A DNA stretch of 64,000 nucleotides from Prevotella denticola (GCF_900454835.1 NZ_UGTM01000002.1:1156229-1220228); one strand, 5' to 3'. Numbered from the stretch's first letter, positions 32,713 through 43,253 are shown. Notes: generated from the sequence alone by a model not told the origin. A program made the numbers and translations.

Positions 32713-35589
32713 ATGATGACATTCCTTGAATACGTAGCACAAGACCTGCTCAAAAAGTACGGCACAGATATGTCTGATGTGGCAGTTGTCTTCCCGAACA
32801 AACGAGCCTCCCTCTTCCTGAATCAGGCACTGGCTCGGATGGCGGGACACCCCCTGTGGAGTCCTGCCTATGTCACGATCTCCGATTTCTTCCGTCAGCA
32901 TTCCGGACTTACCGTTGCCGATCCCATCAAAAGCATATGCGACCTCTACAAGACCTATGTAGAGGTGACCGGCAATGTCGGAGAGACACTCGACCAGTTC
33001 TATGGATGGGGGCAACTGCTTCTGGCAGACTTCGATGACATCGACAAGAACCTGGCAGATGCACGCCTGATATTCTCCAATATCAGCAACCTCAGAGAAC
33101 TGGATGACATCAGCTATCTCAACGATGAACAGAAGGCAGAACTGCACCGTTTCTTCGCCAATTTCGATGATAAGCCTGAGGGAATCCGAGAACGGTTCAT
33201 AACTCTTTGGGATCGGTTAAATGACATATACAACCGATTTCGGGAAAAGCTTCGTTCACAGGAACTTGCTTACGAAGGGATGCTTTACAGGGATGTGGCA
33301 GAACAGGCAGATATCCAGACCAGATACCAGCACTATGCTTTCGTAGGTTTCAACGTTCTTCAAAAAGTTGAGCAGCGAGTCTTTAAACGCTTCAAGGAAG
33401 AAGAAAAGGCGGATTTCTATTGGGATTACGACCGCTATTACATGGGACGGACGAATGAGGCGGGCAACTACATCAGACAATGGCTCAACAGGTTCCCTAA
33501 TTCCCTGCCAAACAACAATGACGAATTGTATGACAATCTCGGTAAAGAGAAAGAAATCAGCTTTGTATCCGCTCCCACCGAAAACCTGCAGGCACGGTAC
33601 ATTACGGAATGGCTGCGCAAGGACGGCAGATACAAGGACGGCACGCATACCGCAATCGTTCTTTGCGACGAGCATCTGCTCCAGACTGTCATCCACTGTA
33701 TTCCAAGCGAAGTCGAGACCTTAAACATTACCACAGGATACCCGCTGCAGCAGACTCCAATAGCCTCAATGGTGACGCAATTGCTGATTCTTCAGACAGA
33801 AGGTTACTCCGTACAGGAACAAGGCTACAGACTTCATCATGTCAGCAGGGTATTACGGCATCCATACGGAAAGTATCTCATTCCGAATGTTTCGGAGGTC
33901 CTCGAACAACTGAGCAAAAACCACCGGTTTTACATCCCACCCAGAGCCGGGACCCTCCTTGAATATCATCCAAGTGACAGACAACATCTGCCAGCTTTGG
34001 CAGACTGGCTGGCAAGAAACATCCGGCTCATCGGAGTAAACGGCGCAGCAGACAAGGATCCGCTATTCGAAGAGTCTGTATTCCGTATGTTCACGCTTCT
34101 CACAAGACTGAGCGACTTGATGACAGGCGGCGACCTTGAGGCCGACAAAGTTGTCTTCCGCCGGCTGCTGACGCAGCTTGTCTCGTCTACAAGCATTCCC
34201 TTCCATGGGGAGCCGGCACGTGGCGTACAGGTAATGGGCGTGCTGGAGACGCGCAACCTGGATTTCGACCATGTACTCGTTCTTTCCTGCAACGAAGGCA
34301 ATATGCCAAAAGGTGTGGATGACTCGTCGTTCATTCCCCATCTCATCCGCAAAGCATACGACCTGACAACTGTCGACAACAAGGTGTCAATCTACAGCTA
34401 CTATTTCTACAGTCTTATCCAGCGGGCAAAGGATATTACCTTCCTTTACAACAACTCCACACAAGGAAGCAGGACCGGAGAAATGAGCCGCTTCATGTTA
34501 CAGCTGATGGTCGAATGGAATCATCCTATCCGCCGGATGACGCTTCAGGCCGGCCAAGTCCCTATGCGCTGTGAGGCAAAAGCCGTTACAAAAGATGAAG
34601 CAGTACTAAACAAGCTCGATGAAATCAGCTATTTCTCGCCGACCGCCATCAACACATACATAAGCTGTCATTTAAAGTATTACTTTAAATATATTGCAGA
34701 GATAAATGAGAACGAAGAAACTGACATCGACGATGTTGACAACAGGATGTTCGGCAACATCTTTCATTCCGCCGCCCAGCTCATGTATGAGAAACTACTG
34801 CCAAAAGAAGTCATCACTGACAAAAACATCGACTACGTGCTGAAGACCGGAAAGAGCGCACAGCCATTCACGGCAGACGGCATAAAGTCTACTATGGATG
34901 ATGTGGTTGACGAAGCATTCGCAACAGAACTTTTCCATCAGCAACCGGGGAGCAGAAGACATCCCAGACTTAATGGTCTACAACTCATCAACCGGGAGGT
35001 CATAAAAAAATATCTCTATCAATTACTGCGAATAGACCGGCGTACGACTCCACTGCGTGTTATCGGGCATGAATTCAATGTGAAGCGGACCTTGCTCATC
35101 AACGTGAACGGGACCGAGAAGCAGATAGAAACAGGCGGACGCATAGACCGGCTCGATGAAGTGTTCATCGGCACAGAAAAAGCCCGGCTGCGTGTTGTCG
35201 ACTATAAGACCGGAAGCAAGACCGCTGAACCTCTGAAGAATGTTGAAGCAGTCTTTGACCCGAAAAACATAGAGAAGAAAAGCGACTACACAATGCAGGC
35301 CATGCTTTACAGTCTCATCGAATCAAGGTATGACATCCTACACAACCCTGGCCACCGCCCGGTGAGCCCTGCCTTGCTTTTCATCCAACATTCCGGCGGC
35401 GAAGACTATACGCCTGTAATAATCATGGACGGCGAGGAGATGACCGATGTCACTCTATACGAAAAGGATTTCCTCAGAAAGCTCACAGAAACGCTTGAGG
35501 AAATCCATAATCCTGATGTGCCCTTTGCACCGATCGACGACCTGGAGCGATGCAAGTACTGCCCCTACAGGCAGATGTGCGGGCGATAA
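32713..35589 (+). CDS. AddB-like PD-(D/E)XK nuclease with iron-sulfur cluster motif
   Basis: A 958-residue partner of the upstream helicase. The N-terminus (FLEYVAQDLLKKYG ... AVVFPNKRASLFLNQAL) is an inactivated helicase fold. The C-terminal nuclease shows FGNIFHSAAQLMYE, GGRIDRLDEVFIG and RVVDYKTGSKTAE (D-x-K). One Cys in TYISCHLKYYFKYI plus CKYCPYRQMC at the very end give the four-cysteine iron-sulfur clamp of AddB. A 212-nt spacer separates it from the helicase gene, so coupling is not strict. Confidence 0.9.
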   Translation: MMTFLEYVAQDLLKKYGTDMSDVAVVFPNKRASLFLNQALARMAGHPLWSPAYVTISDFFRQHSGLTVADPIKSICDLYKTYVEVTGNVGETLDQFYGWGQLLLADFDDIDKNLADARLIFSNISNLRELDDISYLNDEQKAELHRFFANFDDKPEGIRERFITLWDRLNDIYNRFREKLRSQELAYEGMLYRDVAEQADIQTRYQHYAFVGFNVLQKVEQRVFKRFKEEEKADFYWDYDRYYMGRTNEAGNYIRQWLNRFPNSLPNNNDELYDNLGKEKEISFVSAPTENLQARYITEWLRKDGRYKDGTHTAIVLCDEHLLQTVIHCIPSEVETLNITTGYPLQQTPIASMVTQLLILQTEGYSVQEQGYRLHHVSRVLRHPYGKYLIPNVSEVLEQLSKNHRFYIPPRAGTLLEYHPSDRQHLPALADWLARNIRLIGVNGAADKDPLFEESVFRMFTLLTRLSDLMTGGDLEADKVVFRRLLTQLVSSTSIPFHGEPARGVQVMGVLETRNLDFDHVLVLSCNEGNMPKGVDDSSFIPHLIRKAYDLTTVDNKVSIYSYYFYSLIQRAKDITFLYNNSTQGSRTGEMSRFMLQLMVEWNHPIRRMTLQAGQVPMRCEAKAVTKDEAVLNKLDEISYFSPTAINTYISCHLKYYFKYIAEINENEETDIDDVDNRMFGNIFHSAAQLMYEKLLPKEVITDKNIDYVLKTGKSAQPFTADGIKSTMDDVVDEAFATELFHQQPGSRRHPRLNGLQLINREVIKKYLYQLLRIDRRTTPLRVIGHEFNVKRTLLINVNGTEKQIETGGRIDRLDEVFIGTEKARLRVVDYKTGSKTAEPLKNVEAVFDPKNIEKKSDYTMQAMLYSLIESRYDILHNPGHRPVSPALLFIQHSGGEDYTPVIIMDGEEMTDVTLYEKDFLRKLTETLEEIHNPDVPFAPIDDLERCKYCPYRQMCGR

Positions 35590-35620
35590 GTACAAACCGG
35601 CGGTAATCCCCCATCATCGC

Positions 35621-38149
35621 CTATCCGATAATCTTGAACTTAGCAAACTTCAGCAGGAGCTGCTTCTTACCGGCATTGCGGAACTCGACGGTCGCCTTGG
35701 CGTTCTCGCCTGTTCCTTCGAGTCCCAGTACCTGACCGACCCCGAACCGCTGGTGTTCGATCACGACCCCTACGCTGAGTCCTGCAACAGAAGCAGATGA
35801 TAGAGGCGATGTGGATAACGGAGAGGAAACCGTCCTGCCGCCATTTGCCATCGCTGACGAAAGCCGCCTGAAACTGCCACCTTCAGTGACCAGCCTGCGC
35901 TTCGTACGGTCAGAAAGCGGATCAACGGCCACTTCTGGTTTCTTACGTCCGGTAATCTTCAGTTGCGGATCGGCACGGAACTGACTGGCCACAGGGGTGG
36001 CATTCTGCCATCGCGGCCCCATCTGCCGGAAATCCTGCCCCCACGGCCTGCTGCCGGTATACGCCCTGTTCGGTTCATATTCACGCTGTCTTCCCCTTCC
36101 ATATCCTCCATCTTCCTCATCCCAAGGCATTTTATGCCGCTGTCTCTCGAAGACACCTGTGGCATAATCATCTGTACGAAGGAGAGAGGAGTCTATATCG
36201 TTCAGAAAGCGACTGGGGTTGTCAACCTGTATTGTACCGTAACGGAAGCGGTTCTTCGCATTGGTCAGGATGCAATGCCGCTCGGCACGCGTGATGGCTA
36301 CATAGAGCAGGCGGCGTTCTTCCTCTATCCCGCGTTTTGAACCTGACGACATCGGACTGGGGAAGATGTTTTCTTCCAACCCGACGACAAATACCGTCGG
36401 GAACTCCAGTCCCTTTGCAGCATGAATCGTCATAAGCGTCACCTTCGGCACATCATCTTCTTCCTTGTCTGCATCCGTATAGAGTGCCACTTCCTGAAGA
36501 TAGTCCGCCAGGTAAACGTTTTCCTCGCGTCCTTCCTCACGTCCCGTGCCAACAAACCCCTGCATGGCCGACATGAATTCCTCCAGGTTTTCACGGCGTG
36601 CCAGGTCCTCCGGTTCATTGCCAGAACGGATATCAGCCCCCACACCGCTTTTCTCGATAATCTCGCATCCAAGCTCATAGGCATCCGTCAGTGCCGCTTT
36701 CTTTATAAAGCTGCTGATGAGCATCCTGAAGGAAGAAAGTTTCGCCAATGTTCCTTTGTTGACATCCAGACCGTATTCTGCCGGACTGAGGATTGTCTCC
36801 CAAAGCGATACCGCATGCTGCTGGGCACAGGCAATGATCTTCTGTACGGTCGTATTGCCGATGCCACGTGCAGGGTAGTTGATGACCCGGCGGAAGGCCT
36901 CCTCGTCATCAGGGTTGGCAACCAGTCTGAAATATGCGATGATGTCTTTGATTTCCTTTCGCTGATAGAAGGAAAGCCCGCCGATGATCTTGTAGGGAAT
37001 CCCCTGCTTGCGGAACTCATCCTCGAAAGGACGGCTCTGTGCATTCGTGCGGTAGAGGACAGCGAAGTTGTCATAATCGCAGGAGTCACCGTGTCTGATG
37101 CGTTTCAGTTCAGCAGCAACAGCCATCGCCTCCTCCCTGTCGCTGTAGCAGGGCTTGTAGAGTACCTTTTCACCTGCGGCTTCCTTTGAATAGACTTCCT
37201 TGGGAATCTGCCGTTCGTTGTGTTTCATCAGCGAGTTGGCAGCCTGCACAATGAACTGTGTCGAACGGTAATTCCTTTCCAGCTTGAAGAGGCGGGCATC
37301 AGTGAACTTGTTTCTGAAATCGAGAATATTGTCAATGTTCGCACCACGGAAAGAGTAGATGCTTTGGTAGTCGTCGCCGACGACACAGATACGGCGGTGT
37401 GTCTCCGCCAGCAGACTGATGATGTTCACCTGCGCATAGTTCGTGTCCTGATACTCGTCAACAAGAATATACTCAAACTGCTGTCCGTACTTTTCCCTTA
37501 TCTCACGGTTGTCACGGAAGAGCAAGTACGTGTAAAGCAGAATATCGTCAAAGTCCATGGCATTCGCCTGCCGGCATCTTGCCTCATAAGCCTTGTATAT
37601 CAGATGGACCGCCGGCATACGGGCGTTTCTGTCACGTTCGGTTGCCGCACGGTCTTCCGCATACTCATCAGCCGTTATCAGATGGTTTTTCGCCATGGAG
37701 ATGAAGCTGTGAACCGACGACGGCTTGTATGCCTTCTCGTCAAGACCCAAGGCTTTCACAATACTCTTGATCAGCAAGCGCGAATCCGCCTCGTCATAGA
37801 TGGTGAAATTGCCGCTGAACCCGACAGCTTGCCCTTCACGCCGCAGGATGCGTGAGAAGATGGAGTGGAAAGTCCCCATGTAAAGCCGCTGTGCCTCTCC
37901 AGCAGTCGTTATCCGGGCTATCCGCTCTTTCATTTCCCTTGCAGCCTTGTTCGTAAACGTGAGAGCAAGGATGTTCCTGGGGGAAAGGCCTTTGTTCAGC
38001 AGATAGGCAATCTTATACGTCAGCACACGGGTCTTGCCGGATCCGGCACCGGCAATGACCAGTGAAGGACCTGTACAATATTCCACCGCCGCACGCTGGC
38101 TCTCGTTCAGTGCGGAGAGAATCTCCTCTTCTCTATCTTGATCTTTCAT
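35621..38149 (-). CDS. pcrA: ATP-dependent DNA helicase PcrA/UvrD
   Basis: An 842-residue SF1 helicase. Motif I VIAGAGSGKTRVLTYKIAYL, Ia ALTFTNKAAREMKER, II EYILVDEYQDTNYAQVNII, III VVGDDYQSIYSFRGANIDN, IV LERNYRSTQFIVQAAN, V/VI MTIHAAKGLEFPTVFVVGLE and LLYVAITRAERHCIL are all seen. The C-terminal 150 residues are low in complexity, ending in a Tudor-like SVGVVIEHQRFGVGQVLGLE segment, as in PcrA. It converges with the AddB-like gene (31 nt gap). Confidence 0.95.
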   Translation of the reverse strand: MKDQDREEEILSALNESQRAAVEYCTGPSLVIAGAGSGKTRVLTYKIAYLLNKGLSPRNILALTFTNKAAREMKERIARITTAGEAQRLYMGTFHSIFSRILRREGQAVGFSGNFTIYDEADSRLLIKSIVKALGLDEKAYKPSSVHSFISMAKNHLITADEYAEDRAATERDRNARMPAVHLIYKAYEARCRQANAMDFDDILLYTYLLFRDNREIREKYGQQFEYILVDEYQDTNYAQVNIISLLAETHRRICVVGDDYQSIYSFRGANIDNILDFRNKFTDARLFKLERNYRSTQFIVQAANSLMKHNERQIPKEVYSKEAAGEKVLYKPCYSDREEAMAVAAELKRIRHGDSCDYDNFAVLYRTNAQSRPFEDEFRKQGIPYKIIGGLSFYQRKEIKDIIAYFRLVANPDDEEAFRRVINYPARGIGNTTVQKIIACAQQHAVSLWETILSPAEYGLDVNKGTLAKLSSFRMLISSFIKKAALTDAYELGCEIIEKSGVGADIRSGNEPEDLARRENLEEFMSAMQGFVGTGREEGREENVYLADYLQEVALYTDADKEEDDVPKVTLMTIHAAKGLEFPTVFVVGLEENIFPSPMSSGSKRGIEEERRLLYVAITRAERHCILTNAKNRFRYGTIQVDNPSRFLNDIDSSLLRTDDYATGVFERQRHKMPWDEEDGGYGRGRQREYEPNRAYTGSRPWGQDFRQMGPRWQNATPVASQFRADPQLKITGRKKPEVAVDPLSDRTKRRLVTEGGSFRRLSSAMANGGRTVSSPLSTSPLSSASVAGLSVGVVIEHQRFGVGQVLGLEGTGENAKATVEFRNAGKKQLLLKFAKFKIIG

Positions 38150-38217
38150 TCTGATACTTGATGCTAATGGTTCTTGTCATCGGGCGAAACGGCATGACAG
38201 ACTGCTGTACGAAAAGG

Positions 38218-38907
38218 CTAATGTTCGTCAGGGAAGGCCGGAATAAATGTCATCTGGTGTTCAATCTGTCCGATACGTCTGCGCATATAAGGTCCGGGAT
38301 TCTTTGAAGAGAACCGCCGGGGATTGGGCAGCGTGGCCGCAATAAGGGCACAGTCGCGCCGGTCCAGCTGGATGGCTTCCATGCCGAAGTTCTGCTCGGC
38401 ACAGGCTTCAACGCCATAGATTCCATCACCCATTTCGATAGAGTTCAGATAGACTTCCATGATGCGCTGCTTGCTCCACAAGGACTCGATGAGAAAGGTG
38501 AAATACGCCTCCAGGCCTTTCCGCAGCCATGACCGTCCTTGCCACAGAAAGACATTCTTCGCCGTCTGCTGGGATATGGTAGAACCGCCGCGCAGCTTCT
38601 TCCCGTTCTTCAGATGGTCTTCTGCCGCCGCCTCGATGGCCTGGTAGTCAAAGCCGTGATGGACAAGGAAACGCTGATCCTCGCTCGCCATTACGGCAAC
38701 CGGCATCGACTTCGGCATCTTCTCCAAAGGAATCCAGTCGTGATAGAGCTTGACGGATTCACCTTTTCCTATCTGCTCAAAGCAACGGCTGAGCATCAGA
38801 GGAGTAAAATAAACAGGGACAAAGCGATAGACTACCACCGCCAGTATTGTGGAAATGAAGGTCAGAGCAAGCACCCACCTTATCACTTTAAAAATCTTCT
38901 TGACCAT
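38218..38907 (-). CDS. mtgA: Monofunctional peptidoglycan transglycosylase
   Basis: A 229-residue glycosyltransferase family 51 enzyme with one N-terminal membrane anchor (VIRWVLALTFISTILAVVVY). The catalytic block MASEDQRFLVHHGFDYQAIE holds the essential Glu, and KLRGGSTISQQTAKNVFLWQ, RSWLRKGLEAYFTFLIESLW and RIMEVYLNSIEMGDGIYGVE are the family motifs. It polymerises lipid II. The ATG at 38907 is preferred to an upstream TTG. It follows pcrA 68 nt away in the opposite reading order (upstream on the - strand), maybe one operon. Confidence 0.95.
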   Translation of the reverse strand: MVKKIFKVIRWVLALTFISTILAVVVYRFVPVYFTPLMLSRCFEQIGKGESVKLYHDWIPLEKMPKSMPVAVMASEDQRFLVHHGFDYQAIEAAAEDHLKNGKKLRGGSTISQQTAKNVFLWQGRSWLRKGLEAYFTFLIESLWSKQRIMEVYLNSIEMGDGIYGVEACAEQNFGMEAIQLDRRDCALIAATLPNPRRFSSKNPGPYMRRRIGQIEHQMTFIPAFPDEH

Positions 38908-39409
38908 AGAAAATGAATTAACCGCCTGCAAAGTTACTAAATCTTATCCGATAGCAAGCGGGGATGGGGAAGATTTTGGAACACGGCTTTGGACCGGTCC
39001 AACCGGAACCGTCCTTCCCGACTTCCCTACCCGGCCTTTTTACCACACCTACTGCCAGCCTCCTAAATTGGACCAGTAGATAATTAATGGGATTATCATT
39101 TACTGCACACAGATTCTTTCCTGTCAGTGTGCCGAGGGTAAACACCATTGGTGTTGAGGGTGTACACCCATGGTGTCAAGGCTTAGCACGGATCACGTCA
39201 AGCATTATAAGAATCGGATAGAAGTAGTGCTATTTCTGAAAGTAAGCTTTCAGATGAAGAGTCCGCCGCAGAAGAATATACTTCAGGATAAGACATAGTC
39301 TGACATTCATCCACGGCAGATGCGCCTGTGATCGGTCTGCCGTGAAATTATTTTCCTGTCACTACCGTCACTCTTCAAATACATATAACACGCTAATAAA
39401 CAACGTATT
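38908..39409. other. Intergenic region left of the IS5-family element
   Basis: No gene. It contains the 22-bp tandem palindromic repeat at 39134-39177 and a GGACCGGTCC-type palindrome near 38991-39000. The left target-site copy GTATT is at its right end. Confidence 0.5.
39134..39177. repeat. Two tandem 22-bp palindromic repeats
   Basis: GAGGGTAAACACCATTGGTG (+TT) at 39134-39155 and GAGGGTGTACACCCATGGTG (+TC) at 39156-39177 are tandem, and each holds an AACACC/GGTGTT-like dyad. ACACCATTGGTGT-type palindromes are, to my memory, typical of Prevotella intergenic DNA. Confidence 0.65.
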
Positions 39410-40663
39410 GAGACCTCTGCAAAACCTACCATCCTCTCAATTCTCACCTATACACTCTTAGAAGAATGAATATTTTTGACCAAAAGATGCCGCTGGAGGT
39501 TACTTTTTGAGTAGATAATAATCTTTTATCGGTGTATTTTCATATTATCTGATAGAATTTGACACAATAATCCCAGGTGTTCGGTATAAGTTGTAGGCAA
39601 TGGATTCCATAATATGCTGCGCATGTGTTTTTGAAAGTCCGACGTATCTTGCTATTCCAGCACCAAACCATCTATGCATAGAACCAAAGGTACGTTCTAC
39701 TTTGTAGCGTATCTTACTTATCGCAACGTTGATACGCTGCTGCCTTTCTGTAATTTCATGTCCTCTTGTTCCCTTATGCATGATACGACTTTTAAGTTTC
39801 ATACGTTTGAGGGTTTCTTTGTTCTCCATCGAGTCATATCCTTTATCGGCATAGACAAGTGCTTTCCGTGGCAATTTAGCTTTCTTTAGGGGTGTTTCTA
39901 AGTGTTTCATATCACTTTCATTGGCAGCTGTCGTTTCCTCGGCAAGCACCAATCCGTTTTCATCCGTTACCGTGTGACGCTTGTAACCGAAGTGGAGCTT
40001 TCCCATCTTCTTTACCCAACGGGCTTCTGTGTCTACGTTAGGCTTGACAACTTCTTTGAGCATGGCTTTCTCCGAAACCTCCATGTTCTCATCCTCTTTT
40101 CTATCCTCAACGACCTCATAGCTCTTACCTCCGCGGGGGCGACGGGGAGTATTCGTAATGCTGGCATCAATAATGGCGCCACGCTTTACAATGATTCCTT
40201 TAGCTTCCAATTGCCTATTAAACTCCTCAAGAAGCGTATCATACAAATCCGCTTCAACAAGAATGTTGCGAAAACGGCACACAGTAGTACTATCAGGAAC
40301 AATATCTTCCATGCCAAGACCTGCAAAACGACTGAAAGACAGGCGGTCGTTAACCTGATCTTCAACTTCTCCGTCACTCAGACCATACCAAGTACGAAGT
40401 AATTCAATCTTGAATAAAACAAGGCTGTCATAGCTGGGCCGGCCAGTAGACTTATAGCCTTTTGTATAAGCCACTTCTATTATAGCACGAATAGGTGCCC
40501 AATCAATGACTGTGTTTATTTGTGAAAAGAATGTCTGCTTGACCTTTCTTTGACCAAGGAATAGGTCAGCAAAACTTGGAGAGGATAATTTCTGTTTCAT
40601 ACCATAAAGGTACAAAAAATATTTAAGAAAGACAAATTATAGGAGGAGTTTTGCAGAGGTCTC
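39410..40663. mobile_element. IS5-family insertion sequence
   Basis: Terminal inverted repeats GAGACCTCTGCAAAAC (39410-39425) and GTTTTGCAGAGGTCTC (40648-40663) are perfect over 16 bp. Directly outside both is GTATT (39405-39409; 40664-40668), a likely 5-bp target duplication. The element is 1254 bp with one transposase gene and looks complete and recent. Confidence 0.9.
39545..40600 (-). CDS. IS5-family transposase
   Basis: A 351-residue DDE transposase from the ATG at 40600 (MKQKLSSPSFADLFLGQRKV). An N-terminal DUF772-like domain (YDSLVLFKIELLRTWYGLSD, FSRFAGLGMEDIVPDSTTVC) precedes the DDE fold: GAIIDASITNTPRR (first D), KALVYADKGYDSME (second D) and RYKVERTFGSMHRWFG (E). It is intact. 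It fills most of the element, whose inverted repeats are perfect. Confidence 0.93.
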   Translation of the reverse strand: MKQKLSSPSFADLFLGQRKVKQTFFSQINTVIDWAPIRAIIEVAYTKGYKSTGRPSYDSLVLFKIELLRTWYGLSDGEVEDQVNDRLSFSRFAGLGMEDIVPDSTTVCRFRNILVEADLYDTLLEEFNRQLEAKGIIVKRGAIIDASITNTPRRPRGGKSYEVVEDRKEDENMEVSEKAMLKEVVKPNVDTEARWVKKMGKLHFGYKRHTVTDENGLVLAEETTAANESDMKHLETPLKKAKLPRKALVYADKGYDSMENKETLKRMKLKSRIMHKGTRGHEITERQQRINVAISKIRYKVERTFGSMHRWFGAGIARYVGLSKTHAQHIMESIAYNLYRTPGIIVSNSIR

Positions 40664-40826
40664 GTATTAGTGAAAGATGTTAAAAGTGACGGCAAAAGAT
40701 AAACGACACGCTGCCAATAGTCGGAAACAGTGCAACAAGAACAGTCCTATGCAGGAAAATACGTCCTGCTGATAGCTTTACACTGCTGCATCCGGTCAGT
40801 GACAATGCGAAATCATAAAGGGAATA

Positions 40827-43253
40827 TCAGAAGGGAAGGCCAATAGCCAGATGGAACGCCTGTGCGTCCTTGAAACTGGATATATTGTAAAAGCCGTTCT
40901 TACCTGTGTCATACGGCACGTGCAGACCGATACCCCAGTCGACACGGAGCATGAAGTAACCAAGATCGTAGCGGAGGCCCACACCGGTGCCGAGTGCCAT
41001 CTCCTTAAACAGGTTCTTCATCTTGAAGTAGCCCCCGGGGCGGCCTTCGTCATAGTGCATCGTCCAGACATTGCCGGCATCGAGGAAGACCGCTCCATAG
41101 AGCGAACCCATCAGCCGGGGACGATATTCAAGGTTCATCTGAAACTTGATGTCGCCTGTCTGTTCTACATACGAGCGGCGGCGCTGGGTAGACCGGTAAC
41201 GTCCCGGACCGATCTGCCGTGCGTTGAAGGCACGGATGCTGTTGGCTCCGCCCACATAGAACTGCTCGGTGTATGGAGCGAAACGGCTGTTCCCATATGC
41301 CCAGAGAGCTCCTGCATTGACGTGGGCGGCAACACTGCTCTTCTCCGCCACTGTCCATATCTTGGTAAGATTAGCCTCTACCTTGAGAAACTGTGCGAAA
41401 GGATTCTTGAAGAGCTGCTTGTTCTTCTCGCTCCAATGACGGCCCGACAGGGTATAAGCAGCCGACAGCACATTTGACGCTTCACTCACAGTAGTCCATA
41501 TCTTCACGGGATTACGATAGCGGGCAGGACTCATGAAAGTGTACTGGAACAGCATCTTCGGGATGAACTGGTCCGCCATCGACACCTCCAGATACGGCAC
41601 GCTGTCAATGAGTTCCAGATAACGGTCGGTCACTTTGTGCATGTATTCATACGTCAGTGAAAGCGGCGAGAACGAGTAACTGTTTCGTTCGTTGGGCTGC
41701 CACTGGTAGGTCAGTTCTCCAGACACCACATGCCGCTTGAAGTATTTGGCACGGTTCAGCACGTCGACAGAGGCTTTCAACGTTGTGGAAGGCGTAGTAT
41801 AATAGGTACGGGGCGGTTTCGGCTTGTATGCCAGCCCTTTCTCCGCAGCCTCTTCTACCTTTCTCTGTATCTTCATCCAGCGTTTACGGGGAGGCGCAAC
41901 GAAAGGATTGACAAGGCGTGGAATCTGCAGGTTCGCCTCGACACCGTACTCATAGTTATTGATTCCCAGACGGCTGCGTCCGTCGTCATCACTGTTCGAC
42001 GACCATTCGTAGGCACCGTGTACACGCAGATTCAGCCTTTCCCCGCCACGGAAGGCATTGCGCTTGGTAAAACCGATAATGCCCTCGGGACCGTATCTGC
42101 CGCTTGTCTTTCCTTTTCCATACGCCTCTACATAGAAGTCGTAAGGCTTGCCGAACAGGCAGTCTACCTTCATGTCGAGCACACGACACGTGTCCGTAGT
42201 GTCACGGGGAGTGAAGGTGAAACTCGTGGAAGTAAAGATCCCACCGGCAGCCAGCTGCCGCTGGCTCTGCTCATGCAGTTCATGATTGTACAACGTGCCG
42301 GGCCACATCTTCAGGTCGTTGGCTATGGTACGCATACGGAGCGGCATATGCGACCCGTTGTAGTTCACAATGACATCGCGGAAACGCCGCTCCTTCTCCA
42401 GCTTCTCCATAAACTCACGCTGCAGATTGATGGTAACCGTCCCGATTGTCCACGTCCGCAGAGCACGCGGATTCACAGAATCGGCCATCTGCAGACGAAC
42501 GGCAGCCTCGCCATGGACAAGGGTCGTATCTGCAAGATAACTGGCATCGCTGTTCTGATAATAGTAGTAACCGTTGCTACGGAACAGTTCCGTGATCCGT
42601 TTACGCTCCTGTTCGAGTGTCGATACATCGAAGGCATCTCCCTTGTGGATGACCGCCTCGTCGAGGTGGGCCGTTATCAGACTGTCGGCCGCCGGTGTGA
42701 AATTGGTGTAACGCACGGTGTCAAGCGTCCACAGATGTCCCATGTCTACTGCATAGCGAAGGCGTGCCTTCTTCGGATTGCGCTGTGCTATACGCTCGTA
42801 GCTTATCTTTCCGTCAAAATAACCACGCTTCTTCAACAGATTCTCGCCTACGGTGACACGCAGGTCGGGCGTAGTGGAACTCATTAGTACCGGTGCCGAG
42901 CCGAACGCTTTTACCATCCAGCGACTGAAACGGGTGGTATCCTGAGAAAAGGCATTCCACACCCAGAGGCCTACAGGGAAAGGCGACCGTATATGCGGGC
43001 TGCCCAGCAAGGCAGCATTGGGCATGGTTGCCAGGATCACGTCAAGCTCTTCCTGTACGGCAATGAAATGCTTGTTACGCTGGTAGTTGCTGTATCTTGT
43101 CGACTCCATGCCAGTGTACAGCTGCTCGCCGTCGGGAATGGCGGAGGTAGTGCTGCAGCCGGTCAGGTTCATCAAGACAACCAGCCCTAACAGCCCTATG
43201 GGGCTTATGTAGCTTACCACATTGAGCCACCTGTGGTTATTTTTTCTTCTCAT
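40827..43253 (-). CDS. TamL, lipoprotein BamA/TamA-family outer-membrane protein
   Basis: An 808-residue Omp85-family protein. The N-terminus is a lipoprotein signal with lipobox LTGC (LLGLVVLMNLTGCSTTSA), the mark of Bacteroidetes TamL, which is lipid-anchored unlike proteobacterial TamA. POTRA-like domains fill about residues 100-380, and the surface-antigen barrel follows (SIRAFNARQIGPGRYRSTQR, FKMKNLFKEMALGTGVGLRY), ending HLAIGLPF. The ATG at 43253 is preferred to a TTG at 43259; it overlaps the tamB end, showing coupling. It assembles outer-membrane proteins or moves lipid with TamB. Confidence 0.9.
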   Translation of the reverse strand: MRRKNNHRWLNVVSYISPIGLLGLVVLMNLTGCSTTSAIPDGEQLYTGMESTRYSNYQRNKHFIAVQEELDVILATMPNAALLGSPHIRSPFPVGLWVWNAFSQDTTRFSRWMVKAFGSAPVLMSSTTPDLRVTVGENLLKKRGYFDGKISYERIAQRNPKKARLRYAVDMGHLWTLDTVRYTNFTPAADSLITAHLDEAVIHKGDAFDVSTLEQERKRITELFRSNGYYYYQNSDASYLADTTLVHGEAAVRLQMADSVNPRALRTWTIGTVTINLQREFMEKLEKERRFRDVIVNYNGSHMPLRMRTIANDLKMWPGTLYNHELHEQSQRQLAAGGIFTSTSFTFTPRDTTDTCRVLDMKVDCLFGKPYDFYVEAYGKGKTSGRYGPEGIIGFTKRNAFRGGERLNLRVHGAYEWSSNSDDDGRSRLGINNYEYGVEANLQIPRLVNPFVAPPRKRWMKIQRKVEEAAEKGLAYKPKPPRTYYTTPSTTLKASVDVLNRAKYFKRHVVSGELTYQWQPNERNSYSFSPLSLTYEYMHKVTDRYLELIDSVPYLEVSMADQFIPKMLFQYTFMSPARYRNPVKIWTTVSEASNVLSAAYTLSGRHWSEKNKQLFKNPFAQFLKVEANLTKIWTVAEKSSVAAHVNAGALWAYGNSRFAPYTEQFYVGGANSIRAFNARQIGPGRYRSTQRRRSYVEQTGDIKFQMNLEYRPRLMGSLYGAVFLDAGNVWTMHYDEGRPGGYFKMKNLFKEMALGTGVGLRYDLGYFMLRVDWGIGLHVPYDTGKNGFYNISSFKDAQAFHLAIGLPF

